Below are positions 27,852 to 37,378 of a stretch of 49,712 bases of DNA, in pieces. Below the pieces are notes generated by a model. The model made no database searches. It saw only the letters and a program-made list of their open reading frames with translations, and had not been told where the DNA came from. The position numbers and the translations under genes are program-made. How positions within the stretch are numbered: position 1 is the first letter of the stretch; each line of letters starts with the position of its first letter. Source of the stretch: a virus. Location: positions 1 to 49,712 of the IMG/VR virus record IMGVR_UViG_3300028025_000958; one strand, given 5' to 3'.

Positions 27852-28439
27852 ATGCCAGAAACCGTCAAGAAGGGGTCTAAAAGCCCCGCCAAGCCTTCAA
27901 AAGCCACAAAACAGGCAGATGGTGCTGTAACGTCCAAAAAGCCCGTAGAAGCCCCAAAGATAAAACTACCTGCTCACAGACCTGTAGAGTACACAGAAGA
28001 GATAGCAGAAGAGGTATGTTGGAGACTCGCTCACGGTGAGTCATTGGTGTCAATCTGCAAGGATGATCACTTACCTCACTGCGCGACGATTTATCGTTGG
28101 TTGATTCGCTTCCCAATCTTCTGCGAGATGTACGCACGCGCTCGTGAAGATCAAGCCGACACTAACGCTGATGAAATCCTTCAAATTGCCGATGAGAAGC
28201 CGCCTCAGTTTACAGATGACAAGGGTCGCGTTTACCTCGACCAGACGTTCATTCAGTGGCAGAAGAATCGCATTGATGCACGCAAGTGGACAGCCTCCAA
28301 GCTAAAGCCTCGCAAGTATGGTGACCGTATGGCGGTGGAGGGCGTAGAGGGTGGAGCAACCATCAAGACTGAGGATGCATCGGCTGACAAGTTCCTAGAG
28401 ATCATCCGCAACATGGAGATGACCAAACGTGCTGGCTGA
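27852..28439 (+). CDS. terS: Small terminase subunit
   Basis: This 195-residue protein starts with a basic Lys/Ala/Pro tail (1-45). A helix-turn-helix region follows (YTEEIAEEVCWRLAHGES, CATIYRWLIRFPIFCEMYAR), then a helical oligomerisation part (QIADEKPPQFTDDKG, QKNRIDARKWTASKL, PRKYGDR). The RxxARxWxxSKLxPxxYGDR pattern is typical of Sf6/P22-type small terminases, which recognise the packaging site and form a ring. It overlaps the large subunit by 11 bases. Confidence 0.9.
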   Translation: MPETVKKGSKSPAKPSKATKQADGAVTSKKPVEAPKIKLPAHRPVEYTEEIAEEVCWRLAHGESLVSICKDDHLPHCATIYRWLIRFPIFCEMYARAREDQADTNADEILQIADEKPPQFTDDKGRVYLDQTFIQWQKNRIDARKWTASKLKPRKYGDRMAVEGVEGGATIKTEDASADKFLEIIRNMEMTKRAG

Positions 28440-29844
28440 GATTCTGGAAGACCCAGAAGTCAAGGCGGAGTTTAACGCCTACCCAGAGCACGACCGTATT
28501 GCTAAGATAGCCCACGCCCAGTGGGTGGAAAGCGCACACAAGTACCAGATACCGCCGCCCCTCGAAATGGATTGGACTGTCTGGGCTTTGATTGCAGGCA
28601 GGGGAGCGGGAAAGTCCCATGCTGGTAGTCATGCCCTATGGTGGTGGTGTTGGACGCATCCTAATAGCCGTGGGCTTGTTCTAGCCCCTACATCTAACGA
28701 CATCAAGTTCACCTGCTTCGAGGGTAAGTCAGGACTGCTGGCAAACATCCCCCCACAACTGGTGGCTAAGTACAACAAGCAAGACCACGAGATCATGCTG
28801 GTGAACGGCTCTAGCATTCGCGGTATCAGTGCCGACTCATACGAACGTCTGCGCGGCCCACAGTTTCACTGGTGTTGGGCTGACGAGTTAGCCGCCTTCC
28901 AATACCTCGGTGCTGGTGAGGCGTGGGACATGATGATGATGGGTCTGCGACTGGGTGACCAACCACGGGTGATCGTGACCACAACACCCAGACCCAAGGA
29001 TTTGATCCTTGACTTGATAAGCCGTGAGGGTGACGACGTGATCATCGACCGCGCCAGCACCTATGAGAACAAAGCTAACCTTGCGGCAACCTTCAGCAAA
29101 CAGCTAGAGCAGTACAAGGGTACGAAACTGTACGAGCAGGAGGTCATGGGTGCCATTGTCGACCTCGAGGACGGCAAGGTGGTCAGCAGGGATATGTTCC
29201 AGATGTGGCCCTCTGGTCGACCCTTCCCTAAATTCGAGTACATCCTACAGTCCTATGATTGTGCCTATACCGACAAGGAATACAACGACCCGACCGCCAT
29301 GACAACGTGGGGTGTGTTTAAGCCGCAGGACGGGCCAATGTCCGTCCTACTAATCGACTGCTGGGCAGAGCACCTAACCTTCCCTAAGCTGAAGGACAGA
29401 GCGCAGGATGAGTGGCGTGTGTCTTACGGTGAAGGACGAGATGCCAAGCGCCCCGACATGATCTTGGTCGAAGAGAAGGCGGCTGGTTTGTCTCTCATTC
29501 AAGAACTACAGAAGGCACACTTGATGGTCAGAGGATATAACCCCGGTCGTGCTGACAAGATGCAGAGACTCCAGATCACCGCCGCTATCTTTGTTGCCAA
29601 GAGGGTATGGCTCCCAGAGTCTGATGTGCATAAGGGTTATGTGAAGGACTGGTGCGAGGGGTTCCTATCCCAGATATGCGCATTCCCTGATTCCCAGCAT
29701 GACGACTACGTCGACTCAGCAACTCAGGCTATGAGGTGGCTCAAAGACATGGGTTGGCTCGACATCGACCCTGAGCCAAGGTATGATGACGACGACGATT
29801 ACTATGATGCCCAACCTGCGCGGGTCAACCCATATGCTGTCTAA
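28429..29844 (+). CDS. terL: Large terminase subunit (ATPase-nuclease)
   Basis: This 471-residue protein has the Walker A motif GRGAGKS at residues 57-63 and Walker B with catalytic Glu in CWADELAAF (about 149-157). An RxxTTTPRP coupling motif lies near 183-189. The nuclease acidic residues are Asp277 in SYDCAY, Glu348-349 in LVEEKAAG and Asp425-429 in HDDYVDS. It drives DNA translocation into the prohead and cuts the concatemer. The start is GTG at 28429, overlapping terS, with GGAG ten bases upstream. No in-frame ATG is nearby. The acidic Asp/Tyr C-terminus is probably the portal-docking tail. Confidence 0.95.
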   Translation: MLAEILEDPEVKAEFNAYPEHDRIAKIAHAQWVESAHKYQIPPPLEMDWTVWALIAGRGAGKSHAGSHALWWWCWTHPNSRGLVLAPTSNDIKFTCFEGKSGLLANIPPQLVAKYNKQDHEIMLVNGSSIRGISADSYERLRGPQFHWCWADELAAFQYLGAGEAWDMMMMGLRLGDQPRVIVTTTPRPKDLILDLISREGDDVIIDRASTYENKANLAATFSKQLEQYKGTKLYEQEVMGAIVDLEDGKVVSRDMFQMWPSGRPFPKFEYILQSYDCAYTDKEYNDPTAMTTWGVFKPQDGPMSVLLIDCWAEHLTFPKLKDRAQDEWRVSYGEGRDAKRPDMILVEEKAAGLSLIQELQKAHLMVRGYNPGRADKMQRLQITAAIFVAKRVWLPESDVHKGYVKDWCEGFLSQICAFPDSQHDDYVDSATQAMRWLKDMGWLDIDPEPRYDDDDDYYDAQPARVNPYAV

Positions 29845-29846
29845 CT

Positions 29847-32800
29847 ATGCCTGACTACTCAAAACTTGCTAAAGGTGTGACCAGCTTTGTTAAAGGGGCT
29901 AAAGATTCCGCTCCCGCTGTTAATCGCTTGGACATGAATTTTAAGGATGTCACTAAGCGCGTACCTGAATTGACAGACGCCGCTAACATGGTTGCCAGAG
30001 GTGAGATGACAGCAAGCCAGTATGACTCACTGGTGCGCAAGTTCAAGCCTGTTGCACCTTATGACTTTGTTCCCCAGCCTGCGACGCCTGATGACGCTAT
30101 GCGTGCCTTGACTGAAAACAAACGCCCAATGTTTGGCAAGACTGGTGAGATGTCCGCTGGTGAACAAGCCGACTTGCGTTTAGACATACCCGCCTACAAA
30201 GACCACGGCGTGTGGGTGAACTCCATCCACCGCAAAGACCAGCCGACCATGTACGGTTCGACATCTTCGGTAAAGAACGCGACTATGATCGGAGCACCAG
30301 ATAAAGCACTCAAGGTAGCGCAAGGCGGCCCGAAGGCTCCCTTTGCGGTGATCCGTGGTGAGTGGAACCCAATGGATGAACAGAAGGCTGTTAAGAATGC
30401 GCAGAAGTATTTAAACCATCCTGACTGGAAACAAGTTGGCTATGACCCAGAGCGTCATGGCTTTTTTTACGACCGCGCATCAATGGCTCCTGTTGTTGGT
30501 GCTGATGAAGTGATTCAGATTGGGCCTCTCGTGCTGGCAAAAAAACCTAAGTATGGAAAGCCTGAAGACTTCCCTTTTAAGAAGGGCGGAGGCACCCACA
30601 TAAAAACTAAACAAGGCGCTATCCGTATGCAGGTCGGTGGTCTGAGCGCACTGGCAAAACTTGGCACTGCTGGCACTAAGCTGACCAAGGCAGAGATCGC
30701 CTCTTTGCGTGCGCGTGGGATGGGGGTGCCGGGCGTTGACTTCGCTGACCCTCTGAAGGCTCCCACCATGCGGATGTCTGAGGCGTTAGGTAACGTCGGC
30801 GCTGAGGGTAAGTTCCTCAACTTTACTGAAGCTGACCGCTCCCGAGTCTTTGCTGAAAACATGGGTGGTACAGGCTTTACGGGTTTACAGAATTATTCAC
30901 AGCCGCATAAGCAGGCTCGCACTGTTTGGGGCTTTGGTAATCAATCTACCGCTGAGAAAAAGATCAGGCAGAACGATCCAGATAACACCATCTGGACAAC
31001 CTACGCTGGATCACCAGAGCAACACAAGTCCAACACGGTGGTGGTCAAGGATGCCGTCAAGACACTGCAAGCGGCAAATCAAGCTGGCACTGTTAACCCA
31101 GAGCAGATCAAGCTAATCAATCAACGCATCAAGCAAGCAAAGAACGACAAGGGCAACCCACTGTTCTCTGATGACTTTGACATCACCGACCCCCAAGCAA
31201 TCAATGCGGCTACGACCTTTGAGCGCCGTACCGCTATCAGCGATGCCTTGATGGGTGTGGGTGTTAAAAAGCCGATGATCAGCAAAGAGTTTAAAGCGGC
31301 TAACCCTAACGTCAAATACAGAGATGCCTCTGACATAAGCCGCATCTTGACTCGCGAGACTGACCCAGTGTTGGCTAATGCAAACACGTTTGATGTTGGC
31401 CCTCACCTGTTCGTTATGGACAACAAGATCATCCACCGCGCAGACTTGAATGAGGCATTTCCAGTTCAGGTGACTGGTGACGATCTTGGCATGAGGTTCC
31501 AACCCGCACCAATCAGAAGCGCCGCACCTGACTTCATCAAGCAAAAGGGTTACAAACCAAACGACCCAATCAATGCATGGGCTATGTCGCGTGGCAACCC
31601 CAGACAGTTTGTTGACGAGAAGTATTTAAGCGGTATGCAGAAGGAAGGTTACAAGGACGGCGGTTCAGCAGAGCCTCGACCCTTCCACGACTTCGACCAA
31701 ATTATGAAACGCAAAGACGGAGGCACCGTGAATACATTTGAGCAACGCCTAAAGAGCGCACTAAACATGGCGATGGGCGGTGAGGTGTCTGACAACACAA
31801 CCCCTGACCGAACAGACAGCGGAAACATTAACTACGGCGGACTGTACGCTGGAGGCGGTACAACAAGGCGCTACGCTGAAGCTGGATCAGTCCCTGCACC
31901 TACCCCCCAAGAGTTAGAAAAAATGGCTGACGCGCAAGGCGCGGCGTTTGGTGTGTTCCCACAGATGGCAAGCAAGCGATTCCAACAACCGTCCCCAACG
32001 ATGGACAAGGCGTCTGAGATGTTAAAGGCTCAGGTTACCAAAGAGTGGGAGCAGGCAGGCAGACCCGGTGGTGCTAAGGAGTTATCTCTTCGCATCAGTG
32101 CAGTGTTGGCTGGACAAGTTCCTGACTTTGTTAACTTTGCGCAGAGCATGATCCCTAGTCTGAACAAGCCAGCCTCAGTGCTCGATCCCCAAGGCGAGAA
32201 GGTTGCCAAGTTCCCCATGTCTGGTACGTCGACCGACATCAAGACTTCAATGCGTGAGAAGGGAATCATCAACGAGGATGAGTACCCATTGGCTGAGTTA
32301 GCTGGTGTCTTTGGAGCACCCTACGCCGCTGTTAAAGCCCCTCGTGCAATTGAGGGTGGTCTTAACGCAGTGACCGCCGCCGCACGTCGTCCGTTCACCC
32401 CAGCAACATTGACGACTGAGGCTGTATCACCTGACTTGGCTAAGTTTAAGAACCCAGCATTCCAAGACTATGTGACAGGTCAAATGATTGGTGAGGGTTC
32501 CGCTGTACCTATGACCACTATGGGTGGACGCAAGACTTCGCAGACTAGAGGTCAAGGCGTGTACTTGAATGAAGCCAAAGAGTTAGAGAAGAACCCAATG
32601 GTTGGCGTAAACATCCCTCGCGCTGGTAACCTTGCAACCAACAAAGGATTGCGTGCAGACATTGCAACCGCTGGTCAAGAGTTAGGTCAAGAAGCTATGG
32701 CGGCACATCGCTTTGTTCCTATGGCTACCAACCAAATCAAGGATGCATCGGCAATGATGATCAGGGGTCAAGGTGGTCGACCACTGACAAACAAAGAAGT

Positions 32801-33116
32801 GATGGCTATGGCTAACGAGTTACCTGACATGATTGTCACGCACAGCCCAGCCAATGGCGGTTTGATGATCGCTCCCTTTGGAATGACTAAGGGTCAAATA
32901 CCTCAAGAGTTTTTGTCTGCACAATCGGTGGCTCGTAAGGTGCTTGGAAAAGATGCCAGCATTCAGTTTGGCAAAGCTGACCCCAACAAAGACTTGATGT
33001 ATATGATGCGCCAAGACTACGCTACCGAAGGCGGTCGAGGTACTTCACAGGGTGCGCAAGACATCCGCAACCAACTCAAGCGCATGGATAAGAACTTTCC
33101 ATTAGCGCGTCAATAA
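29847..33116 (+). CDS. Large polyvalent-type virion-associated protein
   Basis: This 1089-residue protein lies between terminase and portal. Residues about 150-245 contain VIRGEWNPMDEQKAVKNAQ, HPDWKQVGYDPERHGFFYDR and VVGADEVIQIGPLVLA. I recall this block from large polyvalent proteins of phages and conjugative elements. A middle part (about 330-560) carries further conserved-looking sequence (FLNFTEADRSRVFAENMGG, TRETDPVLAN). Residues about 600-680 have the repeated Lys-Asp-Gly-Gly motif seen in other virion genes here, and the C-terminal 230 residues are a separate domain (RGQGVYLNEAKELEKNP, DYATEGGRGTSQG). Its size and position suggest a protein packaged in the capsid, perhaps with enzyme domains acting in the new host. 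No active site is firmly identified. Confidence 0.6.
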   Translation: MPDYSKLAKGVTSFVKGAKDSAPAVNRLDMNFKDVTKRVPELTDAANMVARGEMTASQYDSLVRKFKPVAPYDFVPQPATPDDAMRALTENKRPMFGKTGEMSAGEQADLRLDIPAYKDHGVWVNSIHRKDQPTMYGSTSSVKNATMIGAPDKALKVAQGGPKAPFAVIRGEWNPMDEQKAVKNAQKYLNHPDWKQVGYDPERHGFFYDRASMAPVVGADEVIQIGPLVLAKKPKYGKPEDFPFKKGGGTHIKTKQGAIRMQVGGLSALAKLGTAGTKLTKAEIASLRARGMGVPGVDFADPLKAPTMRMSEALGNVGAEGKFLNFTEADRSRVFAENMGGTGFTGLQNYSQPHKQARTVWGFGNQSTAEKKIRQNDPDNTIWTTYAGSPEQHKSNTVVVKDAVKTLQAANQAGTVNPEQIKLINQRIKQAKNDKGNPLFSDDFDITDPQAINAATTFERRTAISDALMGVGVKKPMISKEFKAANPNVKYRDASDISRILTRETDPVLANANTFDVGPHLFVMDNKIIHRADLNEAFPVQVTGDDLGMRFQPAPIRSAAPDFIKQKGYKPNDPINAWAMSRGNPRQFVDEKYLSGMQKEGYKDGGSAEPRPFHDFDQIMKRKDGGTVNTFEQRLKSALNMAMGGEVSDNTTPDRTDSGNINYGGLYAGGGTTRRYAEAGSVPAPTPQELEKMADAQGAAFGVFPQMASKRFQQPSPTMDKASEMLKAQVTKEWEQAGRPGGAKELSLRISAVLAGQVPDFVNFAQSMIPSLNKPASVLDPQGEKVAKFPMSGTSTDIKTSMREKGIINEDEYPLAELAGVFGAPYAAVKAPRAIEGGLNAVTAAARRPFTPATLTTEAVSPDLAKFKNPAFQDYVTGQMIGEGSAVPMTTMGGRKTSQTRGQGVYLNEAKELEKNPMVGVNIPRAGNLATNKGLRADIATAGQELGQEAMAAHRFVPMATNQIKDASAMMIRGQGGRPLTNKEVMAMANELPDMIVTHSPANGGLMIAPFGMTKGQIPQEFLSAQSVARKVLGKDASIQFGKADPNKDLMYMMRQDYATEGGRGTSQGAQDIRNQLKRMDKNFPLARQ

Positions 33117-33125
33117 GGAATCATC

Positions 33126-35603
33126 ATGGCAAAACAAATGCCCATCGACCAAGAGTTTGACCGCTTCATTGACGGACTCAAGAACAACAAAGACGGCAGT
33201 GCTGAGGTAGAAGTAGATGACGACATAAGTGATGTTGAAGAACTAGAGGACGGTTCCGCCATCGTTCGTATAGGTGAGGATAAAGACCCTGAACAAGACC
33301 CAGAGTTCTATGAAAACCTTGCCGAAGAGGTTATGAACCTGTACGACCTTGACAAGATTGGGATGCGTTACCTTGACCTAATTGAGAAGGACAAGGAAGC
33401 ACGCGAACAGCGCGACAAACAATACGAAGAGGGACTCAAGCGGACGGGTCTGGGGAATGACTCACCGGGCGGTGCTCAGTTCATGGGTGCCAGCAAAGTT
33501 GTTCACCCTGTGATGGCTGAGGCGTGCGTTGACTTTGCCGCTCGTGCTATCAAGGAGTTGTTTCCACCAGACGGGCCAGTCCGCACAAAGATTATGGGCG
33601 AGGCGACTGAGGAGAAGACCGAACGCGCAGAGCGCAAACGCGATTGGACTAATTGGCAGTTGACTGAGCAGATTCAAGAGTACCGCGACGAGCAAGAGCA
33701 GTTGCTGACTCAGCTACCGTTAGGTGGTTCCCAGTACATGAAGCTGTGGTACGACGAGCAGAAGAAGCGCCCCTGCGCTGAGTTTGTTCCTATCGACAAC
33801 GTGATGCTACCGTATGCCGCTGTGAACTTCTACACTGCCCAGCGCGTGACTGAGATGCAAGACATCACAGGGATGGAGTTTAAAAGACGTATTGATTCAG
33901 GACTGTACCGCGACATCGACTTTGTTCGCGCTACGTCTGAACCTGAGCAAACAGCCTCAGAGAAGGCTAACGACAAGATTGAGGGTAGGTCTTACGGAGA
34001 CAACGAAGACGGTCTGCGCAAGGTTTACCACATCTACACATTCCTTGAGATTGAAGACGACCCAATCACCAAGGGTGAGTTGGCTCCCTACATCCTGATG
34101 ATTGATGAACTTGAGAGCAAAGTTCTAGGGTTGTACCGTAACTGGGAAGAGGGCGACGACACAATGACCAAATTGGATTGGCTCATTGAGTTTAAATTCA
34201 TCCCTTGGAGGGGTGCATACGCTATTGGGCTACCCCAACTCATCGGAGGTCTCACAGCCGCCTTGACGGGTGCTCTACGCGCCTTGTTGGACACTGCGCA
34301 CATCAACAACTCGGCGACGATGCTGAAGTTGAAAGGTGCAAAGGTTTCTGGTCAATCACAGAACATCGAAGTTACGCAGGTGACGGAGATTGAGGCGGGG
34401 CCGGGCGTCAATGACATCCGCCAAATTGCAATGCCCATGCCGTTCAATGCACCCTCTCCCGTTCTATTCCAATTGCTTGGTTGGTTGACAACAGCCGCCA
34501 AAGGCGTGGTCACCACTGCTGAGGAAAAGATTGGTGATGTATCTTCCAACAGCCCAGTAGGAACTACACAGGCTTTGATTGAGCAAGGTGCGGCGGTGTT
34601 CTCTGCTATTCACGCACGCTTGCATGAAAGCCAGCGCAGAGTGTTAGGTGTGTTAGGTCGCATCAATCGTTGGTACTTGGACGATATGCGCAGGGGTGAC
34701 GACGTCGCTGAGTTACCTATCAGTCGTGAAGACTTTGCAAAGAACAGCGACATTGTTCCTGTTTCTGATCCACACATTTTCTCTGAAACACAGCGCATGG
34801 CACAGATGCAGGCGGTGTTACAGATGTCCGCCGCAAACCCCGGTATGTTTGACCAGAAAGCTGTGTTGAGTCGAATGCTTAAGCAGTTGAAGGTTCCTGA
34901 CATTCAAGAGTTGTTACCCAACGCTACCAAGCCGATGGAGCACAACGCCGCTGATGAAAACGCCGCAATGTCTTTGGGCAAGTCCTCGTTTGCATACCCA
35001 AGTCAAGATCACTTGGCTCACATCCAAACTCACCTTACGTTTGGTCTTGATCCAATGCTGGGTTCCAACAACTTGATTGCACCGAAGTTTATTCCGCAGG
35101 CTTTGGAGCACATCAAGCAACACATGATGCTGTGGTACACAAGCCAGATGAATGCTTATGTGACTGCTGGTACTGATCTCAAACTTGGCCCATATGAGGA
35201 CAGCAAGTTGGCTCCTGACATTGATCGCGCTATGGCTATTGCGTCTGACCACGTCAAGTTGGATACCGCTGAGGTTTTCAAAGGCGTGCTACCAGCCCTT
35301 CAGCAGTTGGGTCAGGTCATGCAACAGTTCAAACCACCAGCACCTCCTATGGAAGGCGAAGCACAAGCTGTGTTGCAGGCTTCTATGGCAGAGACACAAC
35401 GACGCGCCGCACGCGACCAAGCAGACATCGCGCTAAAGGCAAAAGATTTGCAAGCAAAGATCGCTATGAACGCCGAAAACAACCTAACGAAAGAACGGAT
35501 GATGACGGCAGACCTCACGGTCGAGGAGATCAAACTGCAAAGGGAGCAGGAAGAGACCGCAATCAAACTGCAAAATGTTACACAACGCAACTTAGGAGAT
35601 TGA
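33126..35603 (+). CDS. Portal protein
   Basis: This 825-residue protein has the length and features of SU10/P22-type portals. An acidic N-terminal arm is followed by EKDKEAREQRDKQYEEGLKR and GGAQFMGASKVVHPVMAEAC, typical of these portals. Further motifs are FVPIDNVMLPYAAVNFYTAQ, the wing and stem region (KFIPWRGAYAIGLPQLIGGL) and the clip/crown region SNSPVGTTQALIEQ. The last 110 residues form a long coiled coil (AETQRRAARDQADIALKAKD and on), probably the barrel inside the head. Dodecamers form the DNA channel and bind terminase, then the adaptor. It starts nine bases after the preceding stop with AAGGA upstream. Confidence 0.92.
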   Translation: MAKQMPIDQEFDRFIDGLKNNKDGSAEVEVDDDISDVEELEDGSAIVRIGEDKDPEQDPEFYENLAEEVMNLYDLDKIGMRYLDLIEKDKEAREQRDKQYEEGLKRTGLGNDSPGGAQFMGASKVVHPVMAEACVDFAARAIKELFPPDGPVRTKIMGEATEEKTERAERKRDWTNWQLTEQIQEYRDEQEQLLTQLPLGGSQYMKLWYDEQKKRPCAEFVPIDNVMLPYAAVNFYTAQRVTEMQDITGMEFKRRIDSGLYRDIDFVRATSEPEQTASEKANDKIEGRSYGDNEDGLRKVYHIYTFLEIEDDPITKGELAPYILMIDELESKVLGLYRNWEEGDDTMTKLDWLIEFKFIPWRGAYAIGLPQLIGGLTAALTGALRALLDTAHINNSATMLKLKGAKVSGQSQNIEVTQVTEIEAGPGVNDIRQIAMPMPFNAPSPVLFQLLGWLTTAAKGVVTTAEEKIGDVSSNSPVGTTQALIEQGAAVFSAIHARLHESQRRVLGVLGRINRWYLDDMRRGDDVAELPISREDFAKNSDIVPVSDPHIFSETQRMAQMQAVLQMSAANPGMFDQKAVLSRMLKQLKVPDIQELLPNATKPMEHNAADENAAMSLGKSSFAYPSQDHLAHIQTHLTFGLDPMLGSNNLIAPKFIPQALEHIKQHMMLWYTSQMNAYVTAGTDLKLGPYEDSKLAPDIDRAMAIASDHVKLDTAEVFKGVLPALQQLGQVMQQFKPPAPPMEGEAQAVLQASMAETQRRAARDQADIALKAKDLQAKIAMNAENNLTKERMMTADLTVEEIKLQREQEETAIKLQNVTQRNLGD

Positions 35604-35604
35604 A

Positions 35605-35784
35605 ATGTCAGTTACTACTAAAGACGAGCAAAGCGAACAAGTCAAGCAACACCACCGCATGGCGGCTGGCGCTTGGGTTACAGGCGACACATTAAAAGAG
35701 AAGGGTACAGCGACACTACCAAAAGCAAACAGCGACCACGGGAATTTCTCCCAAAACAAAGGCGTCGACAAGAGCAACGCATGA
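35605..35784 (+). CDS. 59-residue hydrophilic protein
   Basis: ATG at 35605, after TTAGGAGATTGAA, gives a polar peptide (VKQHHRMAAGAWVTGDTLKE, then SDHGNFSQNKGVDKSNA). TAGGAG supports the start. It begins one base after the portal stop and overlaps the next gene (ATGA), so it fills the gap exactly. Low complexity and probably disordered. Function unknown. Confidence 0.65.
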   Translation: MSVTTKDEQSEQVKQHHRMAAGAWVTGDTLKEKGTATLPKANSDHGNFSQNKGVDKSNA

Positions 35785-35969
35785 GGTACCTATCCGACTT
35801 TATCGGCGCTGTAGAAGTGCGTAAAGCTGAGATCGCTAAGTCGGTTATTGCAGGTAACTGCGTAACTTACGAGGCGTATCAAAGGCTAGTCGGTATCAAT
35901 GCGGGACTTGAAGAAGCCCTTGACATCCTAAACAACCTTTTAAAGGAAGAAGAAGACGATGACAGATAG
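35781..35969 (+). CDS. Small conserved head-module protein
   Basis: This 62-residue helical protein (MRYLSDFIGAVEVRKAEIAK, then NAGLEEALDILNNLLKEEED) resembles short proteins found between portal and scaffold genes in related phages. ATG at 35781 is coupled to the preceding stop and is preferred to an upstream in-frame start inside the neighbouring gene. An acidic tail ends it. Function unknown. Confidence 0.7.
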   Translation: MRYLSDFIGAVEVRKAEIAKSVIAGNCVTYEAYQRLVGINAGLEEALDILNNLLKEEEDDDR

Positions 35970-36381
35970 CACGGTAGCGGGTAATGCCGCTGATTTGCAG
36001 GATGCTTTTCCTGCTGTAGACCCCGGAGCACTGCCCCTTGGCGCACGAGTATTAGTTCAGTTACGAATCGCCAAGAAACGAATGACAGAATCGGGGATTA
36101 TCTTGCCTGAAGAAACCCGCGATACCGAGAGGGCGCAAAACCCAGTCGGTAAAGTGGTGGCTATCGGCCCATTAGCGTTCAAGAAGCGCGACACAATGGA
36201 GGCGTGGCCTGAAGGCTCGTGGTGCGGTGTGGGTGATTACCTGCGCGTACCCAAATGGACTGGCGACCGTTGGTTTGTTCCGCACAATAACGAGGAAAAC
36301 GTCGAGTTTATGGTGCTGAATGACCACGAAGTGATCGCCAAAATCACTGGTAACCCCCTTGAAGTGAAGGCATTCGTATGA
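35959..36381 (+). CDS. GroES-like co-chaperonin protein
   Basis: This 140-residue protein contains the GroES-fold pattern LPLGARVLVQLRIAKKRMTE, then SGIILPEETRD and GKVVAIGPLAFK, with VGDYLRVPKW and FMVLNDHEVIAKI at the end. GroES caps the GroEL folding chamber. Phage versions such as T4 gp31 adapt it for capsid proteins. The mobile loop would be near residues 45-60. Its place between portal and scaffold, before the capsid gene, fits capsid folding. It overlaps both neighbours. Confidence 0.8.
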   Translation: MTDSTVAGNAADLQDAFPAVDPGALPLGARVLVQLRIAKKRMTESGIILPEETRDTERAQNPVGKVVAIGPLAFKKRDTMEAWPEGSWCGVGDYLRVPKWTGDRWFVPHNNEENVEFMVLNDHEVIAKITGNPLEVKAFV

Positions 36382-37376
36382 GTACCGAACAACAAAATGC
36401 TGAAAAGCAAGAAGTCATCACAATTCAGGAGGAAGTTGACGGTTCAGCAACGATTGAGTTGCCTGATAGCATCCCATCCCCTGATGAACAAGCGGATTCA
36501 AGTCAAGAAGACTCTGATGAAGCTGATGAACGAGCCAGACGCGCTGAATTAGCCGCTGGTGGTGAGGTAGACGCCGAAGCGGAGGCTCTTAGAGAGCAGA
36601 AACGTCAGAAACGACGCTCACGCAAGGAGTACCACCGCAACGTCGAGCAAGAGAAAAACGTCAAAATCCAACATTTGGAGCGCGTTAATCAGGAAATGCT
36701 TGAACGCATGGCGGTTTTGGAGAAAAAGTCGCATGGTAGTGAGTTAGCACGCCTTAATAAGGCGATTGAAGACCAACACAATCGCATTTTGTTTGCAAAA
36801 CAGAAGATTTCAGAGGCAACAGCCACTGGAAACGGTGATTTGCTCACTAATGCGCAGGAAATGTGGTTTGAAGCACGACGCAACGCTGAGGCTCTTGAAA
36901 ACATCAAGAAAAAAGCCACTGCACCACGTCGACAACGCACTATTCAAGCACCTGATCCAGCCGTGCAAAACTTTGCAAATCAATGGATGTCAAACAATGA
37001 ATGGTATGACCCCAAAGGCAAAGACTCCGACTCAAAGATCGCTTTGACGATTGATGCGGCGCTTGCTGAAGACGGTTATTCACCCCAAACTCCAGAATTT
37101 TGGGAAGAACTTGACAACCGCTTGCAAAAGTACCTACCTCACCGTTATACTAATACCACGAACGAGAAAACAACACAACGGAGACCCCGTAATGTAGTGA
37201 CGAGTTCGGGACGCGAAGCGGCGTCTAGTAGTGGTGGTAGAAATACTTTTACTTTGAACCCTGATCAGGTCAGAGCCATGAAAGATGCAGGAATGTGGGA
37301 CGATCCCGACAAGAGAGCGCGAATGGTCGCGAGGTATGCTAAAGAAGCACGTCAAAACAACGGTTATAGGAGTTGA
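36378..37376 (+). CDS. Scaffolding protein
   Basis: This 332-residue hydrophilic protein has an acidic N-terminal third (DEQADSSQEDSDEADERARR), a central coiled coil (residues about 75-190, EQEKNVKIQHLERVNQEMLE) and a basic C-terminal end (KRARMVARYAKEARQ). This composition and the position immediately before the capsid genes are typical of phage scaffolds, which template prohead assembly and bind capsid through a basic C-terminal helix. A WFEARRNAEALENIKK segment recalls related phage scaffolds. No protease domain is seen. Confidence 0.75.
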   Translation: MSTEQQNAEKQEVITIQEEVDGSATIELPDSIPSPDEQADSSQEDSDEADERARRAELAAGGEVDAEAEALREQKRQKRRSRKEYHRNVEQEKNVKIQHLERVNQEMLERMAVLEKKSHGSELARLNKAIEDQHNRILFAKQKISEATATGNGDLLTNAQEMWFEARRNAEALENIKKKATAPRRQRTIQAPDPAVQNFANQWMSNNEWYDPKGKDSDSKIALTIDAALAEDGYSPQTPEFWEELDNRLQKYLPHRYTNTTNEKTTQRRPRNVVTSSGREAASSSGGRNTFTLNPDQVRAMKDAGMWDDPDKRARMVARYAKEARQNNGYRS

Positions 37377-37378
37377 AA

